Shown in pieces: positions 7,426-13,841 of a stretch of DNA of 14,077 bases (its first letter is position 1; every line of letters starts with the position of its first letter). The notes beneath the pieces were generated by a model that saw only the letters and a program-made list of their open reading frames with translations, did not search any database and was not told the origin of the DNA. The position numbers and the translations under genes were made by a program. This DNA comes from Candidatus Rifleibacteriota bacterium (GTDB lineage: Bacteria; UBP17; UBA6191; JACPRK01). The stretch covers positions 1 to 14,077 of the forward strand of contig JACQZL010000370.1 in NCBI GenBank assembly GCA_016213865.1, given 5' to 3'.

Positions 7426-7562
7426 CGGGCGGCGAGGGCAGCAACGCGCACGCCAGACTACGAAGGCCCAAAGGCGCGAGGCGAGGCTCAACCGGAGGCT
7501 GCCGGGTCCCCAGGCTCAGGGTCCCGGCAGAGTCCTCGAAAAGGACTTCGGCAGCCCGTTTG
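7426..7562 (+). terminator. Gene-free stretch with two adjacent hairpins
   Basis: Downstream of the HKD gene, CTGCCGGG (7499-7506) pairs perfectly with CCCGGCAG (7523-7530). AGTCCT (7531-7536) pairs with AGGACT (7542-7547) around a CGAAA loop. There is no T-run, so termination activity is uncertain. Positions 7460-7485 hold a few degenerate 8-bp units (TACGAAGG, CCCAAAGG, CGCGAGGC) that look like half of an eroded foldback repeat. No gene is seen. Confidence 0.35.
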
Positions 7563-7654
7563 CGTCACCCCCGCGCAAGCGGGGGTCCAGGATCGATGCG
7601 ACCCCTGGATTCCCGCTCCCCGCTCTTGCGGGGACATGCTTCGCGGGACTGACG
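7563..7654. repeat. MITE-like palindromic element (92 bp)
   Basis: The ends CGTCACCCCCGCG (7563-7575) and CGCGGGACTGACG (7642-7654) are inverted repeats matching at 11 of 13 bases. Inside, CCCCCGC-GCAA-GCGGGGG (7568-7585) and CCCCGC-TCTT-GCGGGG (7618-7633) are perfect hairpins. GCGGGGGTCCAGG (7579-7591) also pairs with CCTGGATTCCCGC (7604-7616) at 11 of 13. The layout and core words match the widespread GTCATTCCCGCG-type repeats found in proteobacteria, including the dRS3 repeats of Neisseria. It lies between the HKD gene and the toxin-antitoxin operon and could act as a transcription boundary. Confidence 0.7.
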
Positions 7655-7681
7655 ACTTTGTCCGTCGCCCTGTCCCCAGGC

Positions 7682-7725
7682 TGACCGGTCCTTGACGACA
7701 ACTGACCGGTCAGATAAACTGGTCA
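7682..7725 (+). promoter_or_regulatory. Promoter and palindromic operator of the toxin-antitoxin operon
   Basis: TTGACG (7692-7697) and TAAACT (7715-7720) are separated by exactly 17 nt. The perfect palindrome TGACCGGTCA (7703-7712) lies in the spacer, so a bound repressor would block RNA polymerase. A second copy differing in one base, TGACCGGTCC (7682-7691), lies 21 bp upstream (two helical turns), and a half-site TGGTCA (7720-7725) overlaps the -10. This is the arrangement expected for autoregulation by a Phd-type antitoxin or its toxin complex. The -10 ends 6 nt before the ATG, and no Shine-Dalgarno sequence is present. Confidence 0.7.
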
Positions 7726-7726
7726 C

Positions 7727-7972
7727 ATGCACAGGCTGAGCGCCACGGAGTTCAAGGCCAAGTGCCTGGCGGTGCTGGACGAGGTCGCTCGCACGGGCGA
7801 GGGAGTCACGGTCACCAAGCGCGGGCACCCGGTTGCTCAGGTGTTGCCGGTCGTTCCGCGTCACCAGGGATATCCGCAGGACCGACTGCGCGGGACCGTG
7901 GAGGTCCTCGGGAACATCCTCGACCCGGTGCTGCCGATGGGGGCCTGGGAGGCCCTGGCAAAGCGCAAGTGA
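7727..7972 (+). CDS. Phd/YefM-family antitoxin
   Basis: This 81-residue protein has the typical Phd/YefM N-terminal DNA-binding fold. It begins MHRLSATEFKAKCLAVLDEV, followed by a GEGVTVTKRGHPVAQVLPV beta-hairpin (24-42). The C-terminal 39 residues (YPQDRLRGTVEVLGNILDPV and onward) would be the toxin-binding tail. It should neutralise the downstream PIN toxin and repress its own promoter, whose palindromic operator lies immediately upstream. The ATG is the first codon after the -10, suggesting leaderless translation. Its TGA overlaps the GTG of the toxin gene. Confidence 0.93.
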   Translation: MHRLSATEFKAKCLAVLDEVARTGEGVTVTKRGHPVAQVLPVVPRHQGYPQDRLRGTVEVLGNILDPVLPMGAWEALAKRK

Positions 7973-8367
7973 AGTCGCTGCTGGACACTCACATCCTGCT
8001 GTGGTGGCTCGGGGACGCTCGGCTCCTGTCCAGGGCCCAGCACGCGGCCATCCAAGAGGCCAGACCCGAGTCTCCGCTGCTGGTTGCCGGTATCACCCTC
8101 TGGGAAGTTGCCACGCTTCACGAGTTGGGACGGATCCGTCTCGCGCTGCCGCTGCGCGAGTGGCTCGAACAGGCAACGGCGCCGCCTTTGGTCGAACGGT
8201 GCGACCTGACGCCCGCCATCGCCAGCGAACTCGCGACGTTTCCCAAGAGCTTCCACCGCGACCCCGCGGACCGCATCATCGTTGCCACGGCGCGAGTCCT
8301 CGGGGCCACCCTGCTCACCAGCGACGAGCGGATCCACAAGTCCGGTCTCGTTCCCACCCTTGGCTAG
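7969..8367 (+). CDS. PIN-domain (VapC-type) toxin ribonuclease
   Basis: This 132-residue PIN-domain protein is probably a metal-dependent RNase toxin. The acidic active-site residues are present: D6 in LLDTHILLWWL, E46 in ITLWEV, D98/D101 in HRDPADRIIVATA, and D119 in LLTSDERI. The start is GTG at 7969, overlapping the antitoxin stop (GTGA), which implies translational coupling and fits the antitoxin-first order of such operons. The sequence belongs to the WWL/DPADR group usually paired with Phd-type rather than VapB antitoxins. The RNA target cannot be predicted. It ends 57 bp from the stop of the convergent PKD-protein gene. Confidence 0.93.
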   Translation: MKSLLDTHILLWWLGDARLLSRAQHAAIQEARPESPLLVAGITLWEVATLHELGRIRLALPLREWLEQATAPPLVERCDLTPAIASELATFPKSFHRDPADRIIVATARVLGATLLTSDERIHKSGLVPTLG

Positions 8368-8424
8368 CAAGGAGGAGCCAACACTCCGTCGCTCTGGGGG
8401 GCTCGCCGCGGTCGCCTCGCCCAC

Positions 8425-11400
8425 CTATGGCAGCGAGACGATCCGCGAGGCCGGCATGCCGACGATGTAACCACGGCCTTTCTGGACGGGGAAGGCCTGT
8501 TGGCCCTGGAAGCCAAGGTAGGTGTCGAAGGTCAGCGAGCCACCGGGGCCGGCAACCGGCCGGGCCACGAACGTCGCTCCGCAGCGCTCCCTCAGGTCGG
8601 ACCCCGTCCAGTGGGCGGGCGTCGTGTCGAAGAGCCCGACGAAGTTGACGCCCCGCGCCAGGGGCACCTGGCGGGCGGCTTCCGACCAGGGACGGCCGGT
8701 GACCTCGACCGACCTGGTGGTCCCGGCCGCCTGGCGGGTCAGATAGGCGAACCCCGGGCGCAACGGAAAGCCCGGCGTGGCCAGCTCGGGGACGTGGCCG
8801 ACGAACCGCTGCGTCCCCGCGGAGGTCACCTCGCGGCCGATGACGAAGGCCGGGTTCCACGTGGCATCCACGTGCGCTGCCGAGACGGTCGTCCCATCTC
8901 CGGGGCGAGGGTCCACCGTGAAGTTCCAGAGCCCGAAGCCGGTCGTCAGCTCGACCGTCTCGTGGGCCGTCGTCGCCGGGGGCAGCACTTCCACTGCCAC
9001 CGGAACCGGCTCCGAGCGCACCTGCCCGTCGTCGACGTAAAGAGAGAAGAGCAGCTCGTGTGGCTGTTCGTCGCGCAGGTCAGGCGCGAAGACCGTGGCC
9101 ACGGGGCTGTCGGCTTCGGAGAGATCGACGGGTGGCCCGCTCTCCTGGACCCAGCGGTAGGTGCGGATCGAGGTGCCCGTCGTCAAGGCCATGCTGGCGC
9201 TTCCGTTCAGCTCGAACCTCGACCCTGCCCCGGCAACGGACGCTCCGGACCCGTTGGCCGCCAGCGGTTCGCGCTTGCCCCTCACCGGCCTCGTGACGCT
9301 CGCGCTGGCTCGCGGGACCTTGACCTTGTCGGACTCGACCACGAGGCGTACCCTGGCGCGGGTGGTGATGGCCGTCGGGTCCTCGGAGCTCCCCAGGAAC
9401 ACGGTCAGCTCGAAGTCGTAGACGCCGGGGGTCGTGGGACGCGCCGTGGCCACCGCGCGGCGCTCGTCGTCCAGCTCCAACTCCGGTCCCGAGAGTCGCT
9501 GCCAGCGGTAGGTGGTCGGGACGGTCGATTCGGTGCCCGAGACCTCCGCCTTGAGCGCCACGGTGGTGACCGTGCCCGCGGTCAGCGAGGCGTGCAGCGA
9601 CGGCGCGCGAGTGCGCAACAATCCGTCCGCGAAGCCCTGCGTCGTCACGCCGGTATCGGTGGCCGCGGCCCTCACGGCGACCTGCAGGGCGGGCTGCGAC
9701 TGCGGGACGACCACGAAGCGCGCGGCTGCACGAGGGCTCGAAAGACCGGTGCGGTCCGTGACGACGAGGCCGACCTCGTAGGTCCCGGTCGTCGCGGCCA
9801 GGAAGCTCGTCGACTTGAGCGTGGTGGAGGTCAGGTTCGCCCCGCGAGGCGGTTCCCAGGCGTAGAGGAGGGCATCGCGGTCTCCCAGATCGGGGTCGCT
9901 CGAACGGCCCGCGTCGAAGGTGACCATGGAGTTGGCCCTCACGACCAGGGACCCGGCCGTGGGGTCGGCGAGGCCCACGGTCGGCGGCAGCCCCACCTTC
10001 ACGTCGATGTGTGCGACCGGCGGGCGGCTGTTCGCCTCGACGACGCGCACCCGAGTCTCGGCCGGTACGCTGGAACCTTCGCCGTTGGTGACCCGCAGGG
10101 CGAAGCGGTACTCACCGGGTACGTCCGTGACGAACGTAACAACGGCCTCACGTCCCTGGCTGGAGAGCTGCACCGTCCGTGGCGGCGGCGGATCGACGAG
10201 CTGGGTCCAGCGGTACTGCAAGGGCCGTCCCCGAGAGTCCACGCTGCGACTGCCGTCCAGCGTGATCCACGGCTTTCGGCGGGCGGCCGCGGTCAGACGG
10301 AAGTCGGCCGTCGGATCGATGACCGAGAGCCGTTTGGCGGGGGTCAGGGCAACCGTCTGGTCGAACCCGGGGTCGGCCGTCGGGGGCAACACGTAGAGCA
10401 CCTCGCCCTCGCGGGTCTCCATACGCACGAGGGTCGTGTAGACGGCGTCCTCGAGGTCTGCCTGCGAGGGGGAGCCCGAGACTGCGAACTGCGTCACGGC
10501 CAGGTCCCCGCCTGGAGGCGCGATGGCGCCGACGAAGACCAGCGCCAACGCCCCGAGTCCTACTCGGGCCGGATAGAGCTGGCAACTGGAAGCGGCGGCC
10601 CCCTTCTGGGCACTCAAATACGCCAGCAGGTCGGGGTCGTAGGCCAGGATTGCCAGGGCTTCCCGCAGCGGGACGTCGAGGTCCTGCGTCTCGAGCGTGA
10701 CCGGGACGACCTGGTTGGAGAGCACTCCGACTCGCCTCACGAGCCGCGGGCGGAACTGTGGCTTCACTTGCAGGGTGAAGCGGCCGCTCCCCGCCCGCTG
10801 GGCCTGCGACTCGGCCAGCACGTCGAAGGCATAGTCCCCGGCGGCGTGGGGAATTCCGACGAGAAGGCCGCTTGGCGTCAACGTCAGCCCGGGCACGGGG
10901 CTGGTGGACTGGGTCGACACGATGGACCACTCGAACGGGGGGACGCCGTCCGCCTGGAGCTGGTACCGGTAGATGGCCCCGACCCGCCCCGCTGGGAGCG
11001 CGCCCTGGCCCTGGACCACGACCTGGCTCGGCGGCTCGACCGGATCGATTCCGAGCACGCCGGCACCGTAGGCTCGGCCCGGCGGATTGCTGCCGTCGGT
11101 CCTCAGGCGCAGCCTGGCTGCCGGACCCGGGACCCGCACGGTACGCCCCGCCAGCGCGAGGCCGGTGAACGGACTGCCGGCGACCGGGACGCCGTTCTGA
11201 GCTGCAATCTCGAGGAAATCCGCGCCCGATTCGAGCTCGGTGACCGGATCGAAGCGGACGTCGATCGCGGTCGCCGTGAGGGTCGACGTCGGCGTCAACC
11301 AGACCGTCTCGTCCAGGTCGTTGGGGTAGTCCCAGCGCGACCAGACCCAGCCCGCGGCTCCCGCCTCGCTCGCCGCCAGGAGCAGCAAGCCGGCGGTGAC

Positions 11401-11445
11401 AGCCGCGACCGTCCAGTGAGCCGTTCGGAAGGTCTTCGCCAACAA
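8425..11445 (-). CDS. Large secreted protein with tandem PKD/Ig-like domains
   Basis: This 1,006-residue exported protein starts at TTG 11445. The start is chosen because GAGGAGG lies 9 nt upstream and the N-terminus then becomes a clean signal peptide: LAKTFRTAHW, a hydrophobic TVAAVTAGLLLLAAS, and cleavage near AGA-AG at about residue 31. An upstream TTG at 11553 would add 36 residues with no ribosome-binding site. Domains are inferred. A putative-Ig (He_PIG-like) segment lies at about 150-226 (PPFEWSI, GLTLTPSGLLVGIPHAAGDY). A cohesin-like segment lies at about 242-339 (LSNQVVPVTLETQDLDVPL, LAYDPDLL). Four PKD-like repeats lie at about 380-470, 480-580, 614-704 and 734-822, with the family words YRWTQL, YAWEPP, YRWQRLSGP and YRWVQESGPPVDLS. 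A C-terminal module (about 830-1006) recurs in the unidentified ends of secreted proteins. No catalytic domain, LPxTG or transmembrane anchor is visible. A role in adhesion or polysaccharide binding is a guess. Confidence 0.85.
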   Translation of the reverse strand: MLAKTFRTAHWTVAAVTAGLLLLAASEAGAAGWVWSRWDYPNDLDETVWLTPTSTLTATAIDVRFDPVTELESGADFLEIAAQNGVPVAGSPFTGLALAGRTVRVPGPAARLRLRTDGSNPPGRAYGAGVLGIDPVEPPSQVVVQGQGALPAGRVGAIYRYQLQADGVPPFEWSIVSTQSTSPVPGLTLTPSGLLVGIPHAAGDYAFDVLAESQAQRAGSGRFTLQVKPQFRPRLVRRVGVLSNQVVPVTLETQDLDVPLREALAILAYDPDLLAYLSAQKGAAASSCQLYPARVGLGALALVFVGAIAPPGGDLAVTQFAVSGSPSQADLEDAVYTTLVRMETREGEVLYVLPPTADPGFDQTVALTPAKRLSVIDPTADFRLTAAARRKPWITLDGSRSVDSRGRPLQYRWTQLVDPPPPRTVQLSSQGREAVVTFVTDVPGEYRFALRVTNGEGSSVPAETRVRVVEANSRPPVAHIDVKVGLPPTVGLADPTAGSLVVRANSMVTFDAGRSSDPDLGDRDALLYAWEPPRGANLTSTTLKSTSFLAATTGTYEVGLVVTDRTGLSSPRAAARFVVVPQSQPALQVAVRAAATDTGVTTQGFADGLLRTRAPSLHASLTAGTVTTVALKAEVSGTESTVPTTYRWQRLSGPELELDDERRAVATARPTTPGVYDFELTVFLGSSEDPTAITTRARVRLVVESDKVKVPRASASVTRPVRGKREPLAANGSGASVAGAGSRFELNGSASMALTTGTSIRTYRWVQESGPPVDLSEADSPVATVFAPDLRDEQPHELLFSLYVDDGQVRSEPVPVAVEVLPPATTAHETVELTTGFGLWNFTVDPRPGDGTTVSAAHVDATWNPAFVIGREVTSAGTQRFVGHVPELATPGFPLRPGFAYLTRQAAGTTRSVEVTGRPWSEAARQVPLARGVNFVGLFDTTPAHWTGSDLRERCGATFVARPVAGPGGSLTFDTYLGFQGQQAFPVQKGRGYIVGMPASRIVSLP

Positions 11446-11454
11446 GAGCCCAGT

Positions 11455-11461
11455 CCTCCTC
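11455..11461 (-). promoter_or_regulatory. Strong ribosome-binding site deciding the PKD-protein start
   Basis: GAGGAGG on the minus strand lies 9 nt before tandem TTG TTG codons (11445-11440). It is the best Shine-Dalgarno match seen in the window and is the main reason for preferring the internal TTG start over the longer reading. Confidence 0.7.
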
Positions 11462-11626
11462 GCCGACGGCCAGGCGTCTTGGTCCCGCGTTCGTCGCACC
11501 ACCAGCCCGAACCGCCCGGGGACAGGGTAGCCGAGCTTCGAGGTCACGAGCAAGGGAGTCGTGGGGTCCGCGCGGGGTCCGTAAGCTGACGGGAGAGCGA
11601 TGCAGACAAGTGGGGAGCCGCATCAC

Positions 11627-11747
11627 TGCGAAGGCACGAGGAGACCAAACCACGAAGGCACGAAGAACGCGAAGAGCGGCACAAAGGACCTCATTCGATC
11701 AGGCCTCTCTTCGTGCAGTCCTTTGTGCTTTCGGGTCTTGGTTCACC
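11627..11747. repeat. 8-bp-unit foldback repeat (CACGAAGG type)
   Basis: The left arm includes CCACGAAG, GCACGAAG and AACGCGAAG and ends GCACAAAGGACC (to about 11690). The right arm, read on the other strand, gives CCCGAAAGCACAAAGGAC followed by GCACGAAGAG. The arms pair imperfectly around a short centre. It is the third member of the 8-bp-unit class here, after 11-60 and 2726-2816. Spurious peptides such as NHEGTKNAKS arise from it. The rest of the 450-bp divergent interval 11446-11895 holds only a perfect 7-bp hairpin (GAGCTGC 11773-11779, GCAGCTC 11789-11795) and no gene. Confidence 0.65.
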
Positions 11748-11883
11748 TCCGACTCTCCACGGAAAGCAACCAGAGCTGCTCCTGACCTGCAGCTCGGATT
11801 TGGCTCCCTCTTCTCGGGGTTGCTCCCGGCTCGGGCCACTGCTGCACCCTCGCCCGGCGTCCCGAGTTCTCCGCGCCCTGCGG

Positions 11884-11889
11884 TAGACT
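11884..11889 (+). promoter_or_regulatory. Putative -10 element for leaderless rpn transcription
   Basis: TAGACT is followed by exactly six bases and then the GTG start of the nuclease gene, the same geometry as the antitoxin gene. Its first three bases are also an in-frame stop codon (TAG), so translation cannot begin further upstream. A -35 is not obvious. Confidence 0.4.
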
Positions 11890-11895
11890 GAAGAC

Positions 11896-12885
11896 GTGCC
11901 CGATCACGACCATCCCTACAAGCTGCTCTTCTCGCACCCCGAGATGGTCCGCGACCTGTTGGTGACCTTCGTGCGCGAGGACTGGGTCCGCGAGCTCGAC
12001 TTCAGCACGCTCGAGCGCGGCTCCGGCAGCTTCGTCACCGACGACTTCCGGGAGCGTGAGACGGACGTCGTGTGGAGTGTTCGATGGGGCTCACGGCGGC
12101 TCTACGTCTACCTGCTCATCGAGTTCCAGTCCGCGAGCGATCGCTTCATGGCCGTGCGGCTCATGACCTATCTGGGCCTGCTGTACCAGGATCTCATTCG
12201 CACGGGGACAGTGGGCGATAGCGGGATGCTGCCGGCAGTGCTGCCCCTGGTGCTGTACAACGGCAAGCCGCTCTGGGCAGCGCCAGTGGACCTTGGCGCC
12301 CTGATCGAGGAGGTGCCCGGCGGGCTGGAGCGCTACCGGCCGTCCTTGCACTATCTGCTCATTGATGAGTTGCGGTGGGCGGAGAGCGAGCTGACCGCTG
12401 CCCGCAACCTGGTCGCGGCCCTGTTCCGGCTGGAGAGGAGCCGGGACCCGGGGGAGGTGCGGGGCGTGGTGCGTGAGCTGGCTGGTTGGTTGCGGGCTCC
12501 GGAGCAGGCAGGCCTGCGGGGTGACTTCTCGAAGTGGTTCACGAGGACCTTCCTGCCGGGCCGGGCGCCGGGCCAGTTCATTCCGGAGTTCAATGATCTG
12601 CAGGAGGTCGATGCGATGCTGTCGGAAACGGTGGTCGAGTGGACGAAACAGTGGGAGAAGCAGGGGCTGGACAAGGGCCGAGAAGATGGCTTCAGGGAGG
12701 GCCGTGAGAAAGGCCGCGACGAAGGCCGCGACGAAGGCCGTAACGAAGGCCGCGACGAAGGCCGTAAGCACGAGCAACACCTGGTAGCGCGCCGCCTTCT
12801 CGCTCGCGGGATGAGCGTCACCGAGGTAGCGGAGGTGACCGACCTGTCGGTTGACGCCGTCGAGGCACTTCGGCGAGAGGGTTGA
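11896..12885 (+). CDS. Rpn/YhgA-family putative nuclease (PD-(D/E)XK)
   Basis: This 329-residue member of the Rpn (recombination-promoting nuclease; Transposase_31/YhgA-like) family is related to RpnA-E of E. coli. The N-terminus HPYKLLFSHPEMVRDLL (6-22) and LDFSTLERGSGSFVTDDFRERETDVVWSV are characteristic. The nuclease core is D57 in ETDVVW and E76-x-Q78 in LLIEFQS, the usual D...ExQ form. VLPLVLYNGKPLW follows. A linker of GR(D/E/N)EG repeats (about 258-291) leads to a C-terminal helical tail RRLLARGMSVTEVAEVTDLS, which resembles a helix-turn-helix. In-frame TAG at 11884 fixes GTG 11896 as the earliest start. No Shine-Dalgarno is present. It stands alone, and no transposon ends are recognisable. 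Some relatives act in DNA exchange or phage defence; which applies here is unknown. Confidence 0.9.
   Translation: MPDHDHPYKLLFSHPEMVRDLLVTFVREDWVRELDFSTLERGSGSFVTDDFRERETDVVWSVRWGSRRLYVYLLIEFQSASDRFMAVRLMTYLGLLYQDLIRTGTVGDSGMLPAVLPLVLYNGKPLWAAPVDLGALIEEVPGGLERYRPSLHYLLIDELRWAESELTAARNLVAALFRLERSRDPGEVRGVVRELAGWLRAPEQAGLRGDFSKWFTRTFLPGRAPGQFIPEFNDLQEVDAMLSETVVEWTKQWEKQGLDKGREDGFREGREKGRDEGRDEGRNEGRDEGRKHEQHLVARRLLARGMSVTEVAEVTDLSVDAVEALRREG
12700..12768 (+). repeat. In-frame 12-nt tandem repeat inside rpn
   Basis: About six consecutive 12-nt units of consensus GGCCGYRACGAA encode GRDE/GRNE repeats. Three units (12712, 12724, 12748) are identical. Because the unit is a multiple of three, copy-number changes would lengthen or shorten the charged linker without a frameshift. 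Confidence 0.85.
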
Positions 12886-12909
12886 GGAGCCGTTTCGACC
12901 CCTGGAGTT

Positions 12910-13054
12910 GTACCCATTTGCCACTTGGGAGCTTCGCCCCCGAACCCCCACCAAGCGATTGCATCCCTTGGAACCCGCGATGATTGCGGGGTTCAGGGGC
13001 GAGCATCACCCTTGGTGAGGCCTGGAGCGAAGCTCCAGCAGGGAAATGAGGTAC
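12910..13054. repeat. 145-bp imperfect palindrome downstream of rpn
   Basis: The sequence is a near-palindrome centred at 12982. The core is GAACCCGC (12971-12978), loop GATGATT, then GCGGGGTTC (12986-12994). The outer arms align across about 48 bp: GTACC, CATTT, GGAGCTTCGC and CACCAAG recur in the same order on the opposite strand. A competing pairing also exists, TCGCCCCCGAACCCC (12934-12948) with GGGGTTCAGGGGCGA (12988-13002), 14 of 15. Two perfect hairpins flank or lie in the right arm: CTGGAGC-GAA-GCTCCAG (13022-13038) and TACCGCT-ACTTC-AGCGGTA (13052-13070). It begins 25 nt after the rpn stop. Confidence 0.6.
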
Positions 13055-13102
13055 CGCTACTTCAGCGGTATGGGGCCTGGCTCGCGGCGACATCCTGAAC
13101 CG

Positions 13103-13372
13103 CTGGGTCCGAACACCGTCCGGGGCCGAGTGCGCTTCGTCGAGCGAGCGGTCGCGTTCACTGAAGCTGTCCCGGCCCGTTCCAAGTCACCCTCTGTCGG
13201 CTCTCCGATTCCCGTCTGCGATTCTGGCATCGCGTCGTCTCGCCGCTCGAGCAAGCCGGGATCGGGGCGCATCCGGCACCTGCGGAACTCTGGCGAGAGC
13301 ACATTGCTCCCGGCCTCGAGGACTTCCTGGGTCCCGTCTTCGAACAGGCCTGCCGTCAGGTCTTCTCGGACC
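13103..13372 (+). pseudogene. Remnant of a DUF234-type ATPase, frameshifted and truncated
   Basis: Conceptual translation from 13103 gives LGPNTVRGRVRFVERAVAFT then EAVPARSK. After a one-base slip at 13186/13187 the adjacent frame gives VTLCRLSDSRLRFWHRVV and then APAELWREHIAPGLEDFLGP followed by VFEQACRQVF. This resembles the region of archaeal/bacterial DUF234 ATPases that joins the winged helix to the C-terminal domain (family pattern: 'LYRLaDPFLRFWfRFV ... LGpvFEevCR'). Adding one G at 13187 would restore the frame. The N-terminal P-loop ATPase part is absent, and the C-terminal remainder is cut off where the convergent nucleotidyltransferase gene ends (13356). Homology is judged by eye; the start and end are approximate. 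Confidence 0.6.
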
Positions 13373-13841
13373 CCAGTTCGAGAAGCACCTCCAACTCGGC
13401 CAGCACGTCCAGGTCCTTCCTGCGGCCGGCGGCCCTCTTGAGGCGGATCAACGTCGGCAGATCGACGCACCGAAACCGCAACTCATCGACCGCAAACTCG
13501 ACGCTGCCGGCGAGCAAATCCTCGTACTTCCCCCCCCCCACGACCTCACCCAAGAGATCGAGGTCACCGAGCGTCGTGGTCAAGGTGAAGTTCAAACCTC
13601 TCCGGATCGTGGGACCATCCCATCGGAACGGCAGTCCTGGCGGAGCCCCTCGCAGGTAAGGGCCCACGGAGGCCAGGGCCGTCGCGAGCCGGTCGATGTT
13701 GCCCGGCGTCCGGCGGTAGACCACGTCGATGTCCTGCGTCAGGCGAGCCGAGCCGTGCAACGTGGCGGCCACGCCGCCGACCACGACGAATTCCACCTTG
13801 GCTTGCACCAGCAAGCGGATGACGCCCAGGAAGAAGTCCAT
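13356..13841 (-). CDS. Minimal nucleotidyltransferase, DUF6036-like
   Basis: This 161-residue protein has intact nucleotidyltransferase active-site features. VVVGGVAATLHGS gives the GG of the binding loop (22-23), followed by D37-x-D39 in LTQDIDVVY. A third acidic pair, D93/D95, lies in LGDLDLLGEVVGG. The C-terminus (LIRLKRAAGRRKDLDVLAEL) is typical of the DUF6036/AbiEii-like NTase group. The ATG overlaps the stop of the upstream small gene by one base (TGATG), so the two are translationally coupled. Such pairs are thought to be toxin-antitoxin-like modules in which the NTase modifies RNA or protein, but the substrate here is unknown. Unlike the protein at 123-527 its catalytic residues are all present. 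Its 3' end overlaps the end of the convergent ATPase remnant. Confidence 0.85.
   Translation of the reverse strand: MDFFLGVIRLLVQAKVEFVVVGGVAATLHGSARLTQDIDVVYRRTPGNIDRLATALASVGPYLRGAPPGLPFRWDGPTIRRGLNFTLTTTLGDLDLLGEVVGGGKYEDLLAGSVEFAVDELRFRCVDLPTLIRLKRAAGRRKDLDVLAELEVLLELGSEKT

Noticed and set aside
8500..11589. A 1,029-codon open frame on the plus strand opposite the PKD-protein gene
   Set aside because: GC-rich codon bias on the minus strand suppresses stops in this frame. The peptide is rich in Arg, Gly and Pro with no motifs, while the minus strand has a Shine-Dalgarno, a signal peptide and PKD words.
11600..11785. Short ORF with NHEGTKNAKS-type peptide
   Set aside because: It is translation of the CACGAAGG-type foldback repeat; there is no ribosome-binding site or conserved domain.
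11896..12885. Reading the Rpn gene as a transposase defining an insertion sequence
   Set aside because: The family is often labelled transposase, but no terminal inverted repeats or target duplications flank it, and the core is PD-(D/E)XK rather than DDE.
13057..13470. 137-codon minus-strand ORF across the ATPase relic
   Set aside because: It is Arg/Pro/Gly-rich and without motifs; the opposite strand shows the conserved ATPase peptide pattern in two frames.
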